Source of the DNA: Planctomycetales bacterium ZRK34 | GTDB lineage: Bacteria > Planctomycetota > Phycisphaerae > Phycisphaerales > Zrk34 | Reading direction: 5' to 3' | DNA: 64,000 bases | Assembly: GCA_014873095.1 (NCBI GenBank) | Contig: CP050848.1 | Span: forward strand, 4,585,850 to 4,649,849 | Shown: piece after piece, positions 48,616-57,889 of the stretch | How the letters are laid out: each line of letters begins with the position of its first letter | Position numbering within the stretch: the stretch's first letter is position 1 | Notes under the pieces: model-generated | Database searches by the model: none | What the model saw: only the letters and a program-made list of their open reading frames with translations | Told to the model about the DNA's origin: nothing | Position numbers and translations under genes: made by a program

Positions 48616-49115
48616 GGCGAATTCCTCTCTGCGTCATACCCCTTCACTGGCGGACGACGCGCCTATGTGTCATATCGGGGCGGCGCCGTGCTCAATCAAG
48701 CAGAATCATCCGCCTGCGCTCGGCGGCGTGATGGTTGTAGCGATTGAGCAAGGATGGGAATGCTGCACATTCACCTCCTATTACAAATCTAGCATTCACC
48801 TTGGCATGGGGTGTATTCGGGCTTGCCCTATATGGGTTCAACGATCGCCCCAATGGGGCTCGGCAGGCGACTGCGGCCTCCGTGCAAAAACCTAACCGGC
48901 GTGGTGTGCGTTGGGGGCCACGCATGTCTGTTTTGGCGCTCGAGGGGGTACCTGATCGGTACAATCCGAACCCCTGATGCCCGTTTAAATCCCCTCAGGG
49001 CGTTGGCGCGGCATTTGCTTATTTATTACTTGAACATCAACGCAATGGTTCGATCCGCCGGGGTGGTCGAGGTGGTCAACCGTTTCCTGCGAGGCACTGG
49101 TTCTGGAGGAACTGC
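48616..49115. other. 500-bp intergenic region between divergent pseudopilin and PEP-CTERM genes
   Basis: No convincing gene. Third-position GC of the short frames is low and none has a plausible start. It holds several small palindromes (GCCCC/GGGGC near 48847, GCGTGG/CCACGC at 48899-48923) and a TACAAT hexamer at 48960-48965 that may be the -10 box for the plus-strand gene, leaving a 5' UTR of about 145 nt. Nothing else recognised. Confidence 0.5.
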
Positions 49116-50615
49116 ATGTCTGATTCAACGCGCCGGGGCATGCGCGTCCAATGTGATCTGTACGTCTGCACCGTGATGGCTTTGGCCATCGCTGTGTTGT
49201 GCGCCGCTTCGTCGGTCCACGCCGACACGGTGGTCTACACCGAGGCGTTCACGGGCGCCGATGGGGCACAGCCGACGGACTTTTCGACCTTCACCAACAC
49301 GGCGGGCATGGTCTCTCAGCTCGACGGCGCCGGTGAATATGAGCAGGCCCGTGTTAATTCCGATCCCGGGGGGCACACGGCGCTCGGCTTCTACGACAAT
49401 ACCGATGTCACGGATCTTGGCGCCTGGCGGGATGTCACCGCCGATGTGCTGCTGCGCTACTCCGGCGGGGCGGCCAACCGCAACGGTGTGCTCATCCGCG
49501 CCCGCGATGTCGCCGGCACCAGTTCCGGTGATTATTACCATGCCCGCGTCGAGGGAGAAAGCCTCATACTCTACCGTGTGGTCAACGGCTCGTTCACCTC
49601 CATCGCCAGCACCAACACCGGCGCCTCGCTGGGCTCGATTCACGATCGCCTGCTTCGCGTGCAGGTCGCCAACGTGCCCAACCCCGGCTCCGATCATGTG
49701 AACCTGCAGGTCAACCTGTATGACGGTACGACGGACGCCGCCGCGGTCATTCGCACGATCAACTTCACCGACACCAGTTCCAGCGCTGTCACGCGTGCCG
49801 GCGGTGTCGGCCTCCGCACCTACTTCGACGGTGGATCATCCGGCCTGCGCGCCACCTTCGATGACTTGACCGTCACCAACAATCGCCCCAACCTGCTCTG
49901 GTATGACGACTATCCCGACAGTAGTGCGATCCGCAATGAATTCTTCACAGACGGAGTGATCACACCTGAGTTGACCGGCGGAAAGCTGCAGTTCGACGAC
50001 ATTGGCAATGGGGCTCGCGGCCTGGCGCTGATCGACTACGACGCCGAGACGTCCACCACCCCATGGGCCAATGTCAAGGCGACCACCATGATGCGCCTGA
50101 ACACCAACGGCACCAACAATGGTCAGATTTCCGCCGGCCTGGTGCTGCGCGAGTCCGGGACCACCGGCGCCAACAACGGCACCGGCGACTTCTACCACTA
50201 CCGCCTCGTGCACGGCGAGGACAACAACACCTACGCTGCTCAGCTTTATCGTGTCAACAACGGGGCATTCACGCTGCTTGATAATGTCACGCTGTCGATG
50301 GCGGATGTGCCCGAGTCGGAAAACATTTTCCTGTCGTTCCTGGCGATCAACGAAGCGGGCAATGTTCACCTGGTCGCCAAGGCGTCGCTGGATCAGATGT
50401 TCAACGAGGTGTTCGGCGAGATCGACATCATCGACATCCGCGCCAACCGCATCCTCGGTCCCGGGGCTGCGGGCTTCCGAGCTTTCGGCGGAGGCGGCTT
50501 ATCAGACGGCGTCGTCAACTTCGACAACTTCACCGTGATTTCGATCCCCGCGCCGATGGCGCTGCCGGGCGCGCTGGCATTGATGGCGCTGGCTGCACTC
50601 CGCCGCCGGGTCTGA
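49116..50615 (+). CDS. PEP-CTERM surface protein, 499 aa
   Basis: GGAGGA lies 5 nt before the ATG. Signal-peptide region: CDLYVCTVMALAIAVLCAAS, cut near VHA. The mature part shows two similar jelly-roll-like halves (residues about 40-270 and 275-475), each with DYYHARVEGE/DFYHYRLVHGE and a GGGLSDG or GGSSGLRATFDDL end, suggesting an internal duplication of a LamG/concanavalin-type domain. The tail PAPMALPGALALMALAALRR is a sorting signal. No catalytic motif. Single-gene unit, followed after 19 bp by the convergent fucosidase-like gene. Confidence 0.8.
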   Translation: MSDSTRRGMRVQCDLYVCTVMALAIAVLCAASSVHADTVVYTEAFTGADGAQPTDFSTFTNTAGMVSQLDGAGEYEQARVNSDPGGHTALGFYDNTDVTDLGAWRDVTADVLLRYSGGAANRNGVLIRARDVAGTSSGDYYHARVEGESLILYRVVNGSFTSIASTNTGASLGSIHDRLLRVQVANVPNPGSDHVNLQVNLYDGTTDAAAVIRTINFTDTSSSAVTRAGGVGLRTYFDGGSSGLRATFDDLTVTNNRPNLLWYDDYPDSSAIRNEFFTDGVITPELTGGKLQFDDIGNGARGLALIDYDAETSTTPWANVKATTMMRLNTNGTNNGQISAGLVLRESGTTGANNGTGDFYHYRLVHGEDNNTYAAQLYRVNNGAFTLLDNVTLSMADVPESENIFLSFLAINEAGNVHLVAKASLDQMFNEVFGEIDIIDIRANRILGPGAAGFRAFGGGGLSDGVVNFDNFTVISIPAPMALPGALALMALAALRRRV

Positions 50616-50634
50616 TCACGCTGCAGGCTCGTCG

Positions 50635-51951
50635 TTAGTTTTTTACAGGCTCGACATTCGTGAGCTTCACGACCAGTGGGTTAGGCCACTTGTGGTCGTT
50701 GTAGATGCGCTGGGCGCGCATGATGTCCAGGTGCAGTTCGCCGTCTTTCTGCTCGAAGCGCGGGGTCGGGTCAGCCTTGGGGTTGTACTCGAGCACCTGC
50801 CCGGCGTGACCGAGCACGGAGATTTCGGTCTTATCCGTGGCGTGCACGCTCTTCAGCGTGAACTGTCGGCGCTCGCCTCGCTTCCAGTTCTCCTGCTTCG
50901 TCAGAAAGACGTAGACGGTCGAGGGATCGTCCTTGGCGCGGGTGAACCACAAATCGCCTTCGCGGATCACGTGCCACGGACGGATTTTGTAGATCGCCTC
51001 GCCATTGATGAACAGCCACAACCCGAGCTCGCGGATGCGGCGAACCTGCTCGAAGGGAATCTCGCCATTGGGTTCGGGGCCGATGTTCAGCAGGAGGTTG
51101 CCGCCTTTGGCGCGAATCTCGATGAGCATGTCGATCAGCCGCCCACCGGACTTGTAGCTTTCGTTGGTGGGTTTGAACTGCCACTGCGTACCGAGCGTGA
51201 AGCACGCCTCCCACGGACCGGGCAGCGGTTCATTCGGCAGGTTCTGCTCGGGGGTTTCCATCGCGCCGCGGGTCACGAGCGATTTGGGTTGCAGTTCCCA
51301 GACCAGCTCTTTGAGCTGATCGGGTTCACCGTCGAGGAAGACCACGTCGATCGGGCCGTAGCCGGTCATCAGTTCGCGAAGCTGGGTCAGGTTATGTTTC
51401 ATCAGCTTCGGGTTGTTCGTCGGCAGGGCTTCGGGCCGTTTGCGGCTGATCGGCAGATCCTGCTGGCCGAGCACCCAGAAATCATCCGGCGAAAAGTAGA
51501 AACCCACGCTCAGGTCACGCTTGCGGAAAGCATCGGCAAACTCTCGCGTGGCGTCCTTGGCGTAGGGCGTTTGCATGATCGAGAAGTCGGTCGTCTTCGT
51601 ATCGTACATGCAGAAGCCGCTGTGATGCTTGGTGGTGAACACCGCGTACTTAAACCCGCAGAGTTGCGCGAGCACCGCCCAGTCGTCGGGGTTGTACTTG
51701 TCGGGGTTAAAGGTCTTGGGCAGGTCGTTGAAGAATCGCTGCTGATAATCCTTCGACGAGCCGACCAGCGAGTGGCTGATCACCGAGCCGAGCTGCGAAT
51801 CCACCGACCAGTGAATGAACATGCCCAGGGCCAGATCTTCGAACCATTCGACCCGCTCGGGTTGATTCAGGTTGGTCTTGTCCTCGCCACGAACGCCGCC
51901 GGCGATAAACCCCAGCACCAGCATGCCGATGATCAGATTCCGTTGCAACAT
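50635..51951 (-). CDS. exported alpha-L-fucosidase-like protein (GH29)
   Basis: 438 aa with signal peptide MLQRNLIIGMLVLGFIAGG. GH29 signatures: WFEDLALGMFIHWSVDSQLG, FKYAVFTTKHHSGFCMYDTK, GFYFSPDDFW and the nucleophile region IDVVFLDGEPD; later KGGNLLLNIGPEPNGEIP. The catalytic Asp of FLDGE replaces the more usual WFDG context. GAGG lies 8 nt before the ATG. The family removes alpha-L-fucose from marine or host glycans; relatives with galactosidase activity exist. It sits in the surface-protein region, consistent with polysaccharide use. Confidence 0.87.
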   Translation of the reverse strand: MLQRNLIIGMLVLGFIAGGVRGEDKTNLNQPERVEWFEDLALGMFIHWSVDSQLGSVISHSLVGSSKDYQQRFFNDLPKTFNPDKYNPDDWAVLAQLCGFKYAVFTTKHHSGFCMYDTKTTDFSIMQTPYAKDATREFADAFRKRDLSVGFYFSPDDFWVLGQQDLPISRKRPEALPTNNPKLMKHNLTQLRELMTGYGPIDVVFLDGEPDQLKELVWELQPKSLVTRGAMETPEQNLPNEPLPGPWEACFTLGTQWQFKPTNESYKSGGRLIDMLIEIRAKGGNLLLNIGPEPNGEIPFEQVRRIRELGLWLFINGEAIYKIRPWHVIREGDLWFTRAKDDPSTVYVFLTKQENWKRGERRQFTLKSVHATDKTEISVLGHAGQVLEYNPKADPTPRFEQKDGELHLDIMRAQRIYNDHKWPNPLVVKLTNVEPVKN

Positions 51952-51973
51952 GTTTGAACCTCAGAAAGAAAAG

Positions 51974-52546
51974 TTAACGACCGAGTCGTCGACAGATCGC
52001 ATCCCAGACTTCGCGTACGTCCAGTTCGTCCGCCCAATGTTCGACATAGGCGATGTCGACCAGTTCGCCGCTGATTTTCATGATTCCAGTGATGTCACGC
52101 AAGTGTTTCTCGGAACCGCCTTGCTTGTAGTACTGCATCTTCTTGAGCATGACATCCTCCGGCGCGGCCATTTCGACATCTGGTACATCAGGCATTTGAA
52201 CACGTTGACGCCTGAACAGCCGAGTTCGATCATAAAGGTCTCGCCGGGAGATCATGAAGTCGATTTTGAGTGGTGCGGATCGGGTGATGACCTTGAATTG
52301 ACCGCCATGTTTCGCCGCATCTTTGGCGGCTTCCTGGCTAACATAGAAATCCGACTCGGGAAAATGCGAACAAAGCGCTTCAATGCGCGGGTCATCTTCG
52401 TCGACGAAAATGACAATGTCGACATCGTTAGTGTAGCGATTTTCCCCATAGTGGCCGGCAGCAATCGATCCCGTCACCATATAACTGATGTTGGATGATT
52501 CGATCGCTTCAACCGCCAGGCGCATGAATTCAGCGATGGTCACCAT
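51974..52546 (-). CDS. nucleotidyltransferase-fold protein
   Basis: 190 aa from the ATG at 52546. It has the nucleotidyltransferase core: GSIAAGHYGENRYTNDVDIV (GS followed by DxD), then IDFMISRRDLYDRT with a possible third acidic residue. The C-terminal half is helical (EDVMLKKMQYYKQGG), like DUF6036/AbiEii-type proteins. The gene overlaps the upstream 73-aa gene by 17 nt, so the two are coupled. Such small-protein/NTase pairs are often toxin-antitoxin-like; no toxicity can be read from sequence. Confidence 0.75.
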   Translation of the reverse strand: MVTIAEFMRLAVEAIESSNISYMVTGSIAAGHYGENRYTNDVDIVIFVDEDDPRIEALCSHFPESDFYVSQEAAKDAAKHGGQFKVITRSAPLKIDFMISRRDLYDRTRLFRRQRVQMPDVPDVEMAAPEDVMLKKMQYYKQGGSEKHLRDITGIMKISGELVDIAYVEHWADELDVREVWDAICRRLGR

Positions 52547-52751
52547 GGGTGAAAAGTCTCCGCATGGCTTCGCGATTAACCTGCTCTTGCGTCCAATCCG
52601 GATGCTTCTGACGAACGGCGGCCAGGACTGTGTCCCGTCCAAATTCCATCATGTCAAACATAGACTGTACACGCTGAGAGCCGGTGAGCGATCGCAGGAC
52701 CGGCACCATCGCTTCGTCCATCACTTCAATCTGGCCGTCGTCTAACCGCAT
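52530..52751 (-). CDS. small protein coupled to nucleotidyltransferase, 73 aa
   Basis: 73-aa acidic-to-neutral helical protein (MRLDDGQIEVMDEAMVPVLR, then QRVQSMFDMMEFGRDTVLAA, then VNREAMRRLF). No known domain recognised. It is a real gene by its own TATAAT -10 box 6 nt before the ATG and by its 17-nt overlap with the NTase frame. May be a regulator or antitoxin partner of the NTase; this is speculation from context. Confidence 0.6.
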   Translation of the reverse strand: MRLDDGQIEVMDEAMVPVLRSLTGSQRVQSMFDMMEFGRDTVLAAVRQKHPDWTQEQVNREAMRRLFTHGDHR

Positions 52752-52757
52752 GATTGA

Positions 52758-52763
52758 ATTATA
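52758..52763 (-). promoter_or_regulatory. -10 box (TATAAT) of the 73-aa/NTase operon
   Basis: Minus-strand TATAAT, then TCAATC, then ATG (52751). Leaderless arrangement with a perfect hexamer. Confidence 0.6.
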
Positions 52764-52772
52764 CCGTGAAAA

Positions 52773-53903
52773 TTAAGCCATCATCTGCTGCGGGTCGAGC
52801 CCCTCGCGCTGGCACCACTGGCGATATGCGATCGGGCTGATTTCCGAGGGTTTGATCTCGCTGCGGCCGCCCCAGAAGACCGCGGTGTAGGTCAGGTCGA
52901 TGCCGGCTTCGCGCAGGTGGTCATCGATGGCGGCCTTGTGTGCGAGCACGAGGTCTTTGTCGGTGCCGTGGGCGACGCCCATGATGTTGACGTTGTTGAA
53001 CGCCGGCCCGCCTTCGCGCCAGTAGGCATGGGTCATGATGTGGTGACGCCCGACTTCCTGGCCGGCTTCCATCTCTTTGCCGGCGGGCACCGCCCAGTGA
53101 AACAGCGCGTTGTACTTGGTCACAGTCGACCCGTCGCGCAGCTTCTTCACGTGCTCCAGGAACGTCGAAAAACGCCCGACAACCTGCCGCTGGTTTAGCG
53201 ACTCGGCCGTTTCGCAGAACTCCTCAAAGCTGACACCCGCCTCGGCGGCGCGGTCGGCCCACAGGTTCGGCTTGATCTCGTCGGCGGTCAGTTCCCGCTT
53301 CAGCGCCGTCAGAATCGTCCACTCCCGCTCGGTGAGCTTGACGATCTCGGTGTCGATCACCGCGCCCGGCTCGTCGGTGCGCGCGCCCGGCTCGGTGGTG
53401 CGGCGGCGGACATGCCCCACGCCCAGCGTGAACACCTTCTTCGCCGGCAGAAGCAGATACTTCTCGGCGCCGGTCTTGGTCATCAGATATTCACAGTGGC
53501 GGTCCATCGAATACCCGACCGGGACTTTCAGCGTCGTCCAGAGCCGGTACTGGCTGCCGGGCGTCGCCTTGTCAGTCGAGCGGATGACCACGTGTCCGGA
53601 AAACGGATCTTCGTTGAACAGGTACTCGAAAGCGGCCTGTAACTTGTCTTCCGGCACAACCCACGCGACCAGCGCCCCGGGGGCCAGAGACGTGGTGATC
53701 AGCGTCTGGCGGATGCGGCGGATGGTGCCGGCTTCGAGCATGGCTTTGAGCCGCTCGATGACGAGGTCGACATCCAGCCCGGCGGCCTCGGCGATCGCCG
53801 GAATCGGATCACGGACAAAGCCCTGAATCTTGTCCTCGCTGACAGCGAGTATCTGCTTATTGATCGGATCGTCGATGCTGATAGGGATGGTCGGATTGCT
53901 CAT
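52773..53903 (-). CDS. two-domain Lrp/AsnC-type protein, similar to sirohaem decarboxylase (AhbA/AhbB)
   Basis: 376 aa composed of two Lrp/AsnC-like halves. Each begins with a winged-helix-like segment (AIAEAAGLDVDLVIERLKAM; second half from about residue 205, KLTEREWTILTALKREL) followed by a RAM-like beta domain. The beta domains carry YRLWTTLKVPVGYS in half one and THAYWREGGPAFNNVNIMGV, then AHG, in half two, which resemble the H-x-Y-x-R...N/W-x-M/L signatures of AhbA/AhbB/NirDLGH sirohaem decarboxylases rather than DNA-binding regulators. It may act on sirohaem/haem precursors. A classical regulator is the alternative. The start follows a TACAAT box by 6 nt (leaderless). Confidence 0.7.
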   Translation of the reverse strand: MSNPTIPISIDDPINKQILAVSEDKIQGFVRDPIPAIAEAAGLDVDLVIERLKAMLEAGTIRRIRQTLITTSLAPGALVAWVVPEDKLQAAFEYLFNEDPFSGHVVIRSTDKATPGSQYRLWTTLKVPVGYSMDRHCEYLMTKTGAEKYLLLPAKKVFTLGVGHVRRRTTEPGARTDEPGAVIDTEIVKLTEREWTILTALKRELTADEIKPNLWADRAAEAGVSFEEFCETAESLNQRQVVGRFSTFLEHVKKLRDGSTVTKYNALFHWAVPAGKEMEAGQEVGRHHIMTHAYWREGGPAFNNVNIMGVAHGTDKDLVLAHKAAIDDHLREAGIDLTYTAVFWGGRSEIKPSEISPIAYRQWCQREGLDPQQMMA

Positions 53904-53909
53904 GGGGCC

Positions 53910-53915
53910 ATTGTA
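53910..53915 (-). promoter_or_regulatory. -10 box (TACAAT) of the AsnC/AhbAB-like gene
   Basis: Minus-strand TACAAT, then GGCCCC, then ATG (53903); no Shine-Dalgarno site. Confidence 0.55.
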
Positions 53916-54017
53916 GCGGACCGACACGCTTCAAAAAAATTACGGATCCGTTCGGTGACAAAGTACCATTCGGCGGCGCATATTCGTAGACGGCGCGGTG
54001 CGCCAGTGAGATGATGT

Positions 54018-54545
54018 ATGCCTGATGATGATCGCAAAGAGCAACTGACACGCCAGCTAATGGCTGCACAAAGCAGGTTTTACGCCTATATCGTGGCGAT
54101 GGTTCCTCAGCCGGATTGCGCCCACGACATTCTGCAGAACGCCAATGTGGTCATGCTGCGCAAGCTGGACGAACTGGATGCCGGGCAGGAATTTTTTGCG
54201 TGGGCTTTTACAGTGTGCCACTTCGAGGTGCTGTCGTATCGGCGTGACCAGGCGCGCGATCGTCATCAGTTCGACGAGTCGTTTTTGAATGCTGTCGCTG
54301 CGGCCGCCGCTGAGCGCGTCGATACGGTCGAGGAACGCACGCGGGCACTGTATCAATGTCTGGAATCGTTGCCCGAGCAACAGCGTCAGCTTATCGAGCA
54401 GCGGTACACCGCTGATGGGTCAGTTGCCGAGTTGGCCGCGCGTTTCGATCGGCCGTACGGCTCGATCCGCCAGGCGCTGTACCGCATCCGCACGGCACTG
54501 CTGGACTGTATGCGCACCCGGCTGCAGGCGGAGGGTTCGTCATGA
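54018..54545 (+). CDS. ECF-type sigma-70 family sigma factor
   Basis: 175 aa. Region 2: SRFYAYIVAMVPQPDCAHDI, LDELDAGQEFFAWAFTVCHF, EVLSYRRDQARDR. Region 4: LESLPEQQRQLIEQRY, AARFDRPYGSIRQALYRIRT. Same size and layout as the sigma at 43524 but clearly a separate paralogue. Its end overlaps the next gene as ATGA. Start by first ATG; no clear ribosome site. Confidence 0.87.
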   Translation: MPDDDRKEQLTRQLMAAQSRFYAYIVAMVPQPDCAHDILQNANVVMLRKLDELDAGQEFFAWAFTVCHFEVLSYRRDQARDRHQFDESFLNAVAAAAAERVDTVEERTRALYQCLESLPEQQRQLIEQRYTADGSVAELAARFDRPYGSIRQALYRIRTALLDCMRTRLQAEGSS

Positions 54546-55984
54546 CCGATGCCCGCCTCGACAAACTGCTGGACGCGGTGCTCGAATCCGACGCCTCGGC
54601 CGACGAACTGCGCGAGCTTCAGTCGCTGGTGCAGTCGGACCCCGAAGCGATGGCCCGTTACCTGGACACCCTTGAACTCCACGCCGCCTTCGCCTGGAAA
54701 AACATACCCGGTCACAGTGATCAGGCATCAGGGCCCAACGATCAGCAAGCCTCAACGCCGACGCTGAGAACGACGACGCCAGTCGGCGGTCAAAGCGTCT
54801 GGTATCTATCCGCAACCGCCGCCGCCCTGGTCGCCCTCGCAATCACCGCATGGTTCCTCCTGTCGCCCAGCCCCCAGACCTCAACCCCCAACGCATCGGC
54901 GACGACTTCATCATTGCCGGTCGCCATGCTCACCGATCTGTCTTCCGACGCGACCTTCGCCGAATCCGCCGTTTCGATGCGTCCCGGCGTCGATCTGCCG
55001 CCTGGCCCCATCCGGCTCACCGCTGGCAAGGCCCAACTCATGTTCGCCTCCACCGCCGTGGTCGACCTCAAAGGTCCCTGCGAATTTGAAATGACCGGCC
55101 CCAACCGCGGCCGCCTCATCTCCGGCACGCTTGAAGCCTACGTTCGACCTGAAGCGGTCGGCTTCACCGTCGATCTGCCCGGCGGCATTCGCATCGTCGA
55201 CCTGGGCACACGCTTTGCCATATCAACAAAGCCTACCGGCAGAATCGCCGTCGCTGTTTACGAAGGAACCATCCGTATTCATCGCCCGGATGTGCCGCAT
55301 CGGCTGCTCGCCGCCAATGAGGTTGCGGTCATCGACGAGGGGGACATGCGTGTCGCTTTGATCGATCAACCCGAATCAATCACCTTGTCGGAAACTGTCA
55401 CCGAGCAGATCGATGGCGACTTCGGCGACGGTCGCGTGGACAACCAGCGTCAGATTGCATCACAGAACAGGACTGCGAAGTCATACGACCGCGTCGGCAT
55501 CGGCGGCGAGTCGGGTGACCTGCACGGCTCGGCATTGATCTACTTTTTCAAATTACCCGAGCCGTTGGATCCTCTGGCACTGATTGATGCGGACATCGAA
55601 TTGACACTGCTCGGCATTCAGGAAACACCCGCGTTCGGTGTCGATCTGTACGCGATCGATGTTCGTCAAACACCGACCATTGATGCGGAAGATTACTCCG
55701 ACGGCCCCGAGGCGGCCGGCACGTTGATTCAAGATGATCTGGCAACGGCCAACGATTCGCCCGGCGCAATCAGGCTGACTCCCGACGCTCGCGTTCGCCT
55801 GGTTCGATACCTGCATCAGCATGCCGGATCGTCGGACAGGTACCTGGTCGTCCGTCTCAACGCCGACATCGTGCTGCCCACGCACAGCGCCGACCACGCC
55901 AATGAGGGCTACCGATTCGCCTTTTCCGAAGGGCCCGACTCCGCGGAGAATCGGCCGAAGCTGTATTTGAAGTCGCTGCGGTGA
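54542..55984 (+). CDS. FecR-domain membrane protein with C-terminal carbohydrate-binding-like domain
   Basis: 480 aa. Cytoplasmic N-terminus (LDKLLDAVLESDASADELRE), one transmembrane helix near residues 85-107 (ATAAALVALAITAWFLLS), FecR domain (GPIRLTAGKAQLMFASTAVV, VDLPGGIRIVDLGTRFAIST), and a C-terminal strand-rich domain ending EGPDSAENRPKLYLKSLR, which resembles the DNRLRE/CBM-like repeats of surface proteins. It replaces the LamG domain of the paralogue at 44039. Overlaps the sigma gene. Likely the membrane partner of that sigma factor; the sensed ligand is unknown. Confidence 0.82.
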   Translation: MTDARLDKLLDAVLESDASADELRELQSLVQSDPEAMARYLDTLELHAAFAWKNIPGHSDQASGPNDQQASTPTLRTTTPVGGQSVWYLSATAAALVALAITAWFLLSPSPQTSTPNASATTSSLPVAMLTDLSSDATFAESAVSMRPGVDLPPGPIRLTAGKAQLMFASTAVVDLKGPCEFEMTGPNRGRLISGTLEAYVRPEAVGFTVDLPGGIRIVDLGTRFAISTKPTGRIAVAVYEGTIRIHRPDVPHRLLAANEVAVIDEGDMRVALIDQPESITLSETVTEQIDGDFGDGRVDNQRQIASQNRTAKSYDRVGIGGESGDLHGSALIYFFKLPEPLDPLALIDADIELTLLGIQETPAFGVDLYAIDVRQTPTIDAEDYSDGPEAAGTLIQDDLATANDSPGAIRLTPDARVRLVRYLHQHAGSSDRYLVVRLNADIVLPTHSADHANEGYRFAFSEGPDSAENRPKLYLKSLR

Positions 55985-56141
55985 CGGTGTCCGACCCGGC
56001 GGGGAAACCTGCTGTGATCGGTTTGAAAATTCGATCCCCATGTTGCGCCAGTGGAACTGCAGACCGCTTGTGTACCAATTCAATGCGGATGGTCCGCGTC
56101 TGGACGGGGGTAACAATCGGTTCCTATCAGGAGAGATTGCA

Positions 56142-56885
56142 ATGCTACGACTCATCCCAGTCTGTATTCTGTGCGTTACCGTCGGCGCTGTGGCGGCGAC
56201 CCAGGCCGGCGCGGACACCATCGCTCGGTACAACATGGAAGATGGCACCGACAGTGCCAGCAGCAGCATCATTCAGACCGAAGACGCCGATGTCGTCAAC
56301 ACATCGTTCATCACCTCCGCCGGCGACATCAGCGAGGCCGGTTCGTCAAACAATTTCTGGCATTGGGACGGCACGCTTGCTTCGACGGCTGAAACCGTCG
56401 ATGACCATGCCTGGGTCATTCAGCAAAATCACATCGACGAAAGTGTCGGCAGTACGAACACCGGTAACGATTACCTGACGTTCACGCTCACCGGCACGGA
56501 TATGGACATGACCACAGACGCCTGGGCGCTGGTGATCTCCATGGGGATGCGCAATACAAGCACAGACAGTGCGCAGGCTGGTTTCAATTTACAGGTCGAT
56601 GTCGGCGCCGGTTTCATCACGATCGCCGATAAACAGGCCGCCCTGGTCAATCCGACGATCGGCGCGCCCAGCTTCACGGATATGACCTACGACTTGTCCG
56701 GCCTGGGCGACGACATCACCTCCGCGACGTTCCGACTCTTCGCCACGGAGGCAGTCGATTCAGGCTCCTCCGGAAAGATCCTGTTCACTGACACGATCAG
56801 CATCATTACTGTCCCGACCCCCGCAGCGCTGCCGGCCGGCCTGGGCTTGCTTGGCGTCTTCCTGATGCGCCGCCGATGCGCCTGA
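56142..56885 (+). CDS. PEP-CTERM surface protein, 247 aa
   Basis: ATG 56142 has AGGAGA 8 nt upstream; upstream in-frame sequence is not coding-like. Signal peptide MLRLIPVCILCVTVGAVAAT. The mature domain is acidic and strand-rich (IQTEDADVVNTSFITSAGDI, YLTFTLTGTDMDMTTDAWAL), similar to PEP-CTERM proteins with a jelly-roll. Tail: VPTPAALPAGLGLLGVFLMR followed by RRCA. Follows the sigma/FecR pair by 157 bp, matching the module at 43524-47787. Confidence 0.8.
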   Translation: MLRLIPVCILCVTVGAVAATQAGADTIARYNMEDGTDSASSSIIQTEDADVVNTSFITSAGDISEAGSSNNFWHWDGTLASTAETVDDHAWVIQQNHIDESVGSTNTGNDYLTFTLTGTDMDMTTDAWALVISMGMRNTSTDSAQAGFNLQVDVGAGFITIADKQAALVNPTIGAPSFTDMTYDLSGLGDDITSATFRLFATEAVDSGSSGKILFTDTISIITVPTPAALPAGLGLLGVFLMRRRCA

Positions 56886-57047
56886 TGCAGATTACCGCCT
56901 GCGCGGTCGTGCGGTGAAAGCCGCACGGTCGCATTGATGACCCTCATGGACGCAAACAACACACATTTAGCAGCAGGGTTTGTCCCGCGAGACCGGCGAC
57001 GACCGCAGCACGGGGCGAATCCCGTCGCTGAATGTCGCGCTTGTCGT

Positions 57048-57770
57048 ATGCATGGTTTCACGCTCATCGAACTTTTGGTCGTTGTCGCGATCATCGCCGT
57101 GTTGATTGCGATTCTGCTGCCGGCGATGAGTCAGGCGCGCGAAGCGGCGCGACGGTCAGTCTGCGGCGTTCAACTCAAACAGATCGGCTCCTGCGTGGCA
57201 CTCTACGCGATCAATAATCAGAGAATCATTCCGCCGTTCCGCAGGCATCTCGCCTCAGATGCGCACTACAAAGTGGTCAACCGCTGGGATCTGAATTACC
57301 TGTTCAATGTCGCTTCGTCGATCGACACGACCAACGGCTACCCGACCCACTCGTACAATCTCGCGCCGTTGCTCGAAAGTCGTTTCATCGAACCCGAGAT
57401 GCTGTATTGCCCCTCGCCGGTAGAGGATCCGCTGTTCGACTTCGACGCGCATCGGGATCCCTACGGCACGATCAGCCCCACGGGCGCCACGCTCATCCGT
57501 GTCAGCTACGTCTACAACCCGCAGATCGACGCCAGCGACCACACCATGATTCAACGCTCATTGAACGATCTGAACGGTCAGAAAACACTGGCGATGGACT
57601 ACCTCGATGTTCCGAGGAGAATCACACACGCGCCGGGGTGGAACATGCTGTTCGGCGACATGAGCGTTCGCTTTGATCTCAACGAGCCGATTTACAACGA
57701 GATCGTGGCCGGGTCGGCCGGTTGGATCACGTTCTTCGATTGGCTGCAGCGCCTGGAAAACAGTTACTGA
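57048..57770 (+). CDS. pseudopilin-like exported protein
   Basis: 240 aa. Starts [20 protein letters not shown], i.e. prepilin site G|FTLIE and the hydrophobic helix. In-frame starts exist to 56934, but codons between 56946 and 57047 have low third-position GC and look non-coding, so the short start is preferred although it lacks a ribosome site and basic residues. The C-terminus has the pseudopilin-type [15 protein letters not shown]. Lies 162 bp after the PEP-CTERM gene. Exported structural subunit by inference. Confidence 0.78.
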   Translation: MHGFTLIELLVVVAIIAVLIAILLPAMSQAREAARRSVCGVQLKQIGSCVALYAINNQRIIPPFRRHLASDAHYKVVNRWDLNYLFNVASSIDTTNGYPTHSYNLAPLLESRFIEPEMLYCPSPVEDPLFDFDAHRDPYGTISPTGATLIRVSYVYNPQIDASDHTMIQRSLNDLNGQKTLAMDYLDVPRRITHAPGWNMLFGDMSVRFDLNEPIYNEIVAGSAGWITFFDWLQRLENSY

Positions 57771-57829
57771 TTGATTCGACGGGGAAGAAAGGCCAATTGA
57801 AAGGTTTTCAGTCACCTTCTCTTCGTGAC

Positions 57830-57851
57830 GTCTTTTCTTCGTCTTTTCTTC
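57830..57851 (+). repeat. tandem 11-bp repeat in a 5' leader
   Basis: GTCTTTTCTTC occurs twice without a gap (57830-57840, 57841-57851), and TCTTC is followed by AAGAAGA, allowing a small AT-rich hairpin before the PEP-CTERM gene at 57890. The AT-rich stretch stands out from the GC-rich surroundings and may be a promoter/leader region. Confidence 0.4.
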
Positions 57852-57889
57852 AAGAAGATAATCCTCTAGTTCACAAGAAAGGTCTGACA

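Noticed and set aside
56934..57047. Longer N-terminus of the pseudopilin gene
   Set aside because: Third-position GC is low here and no ribosome site is present; prepilin leaders are normally short.
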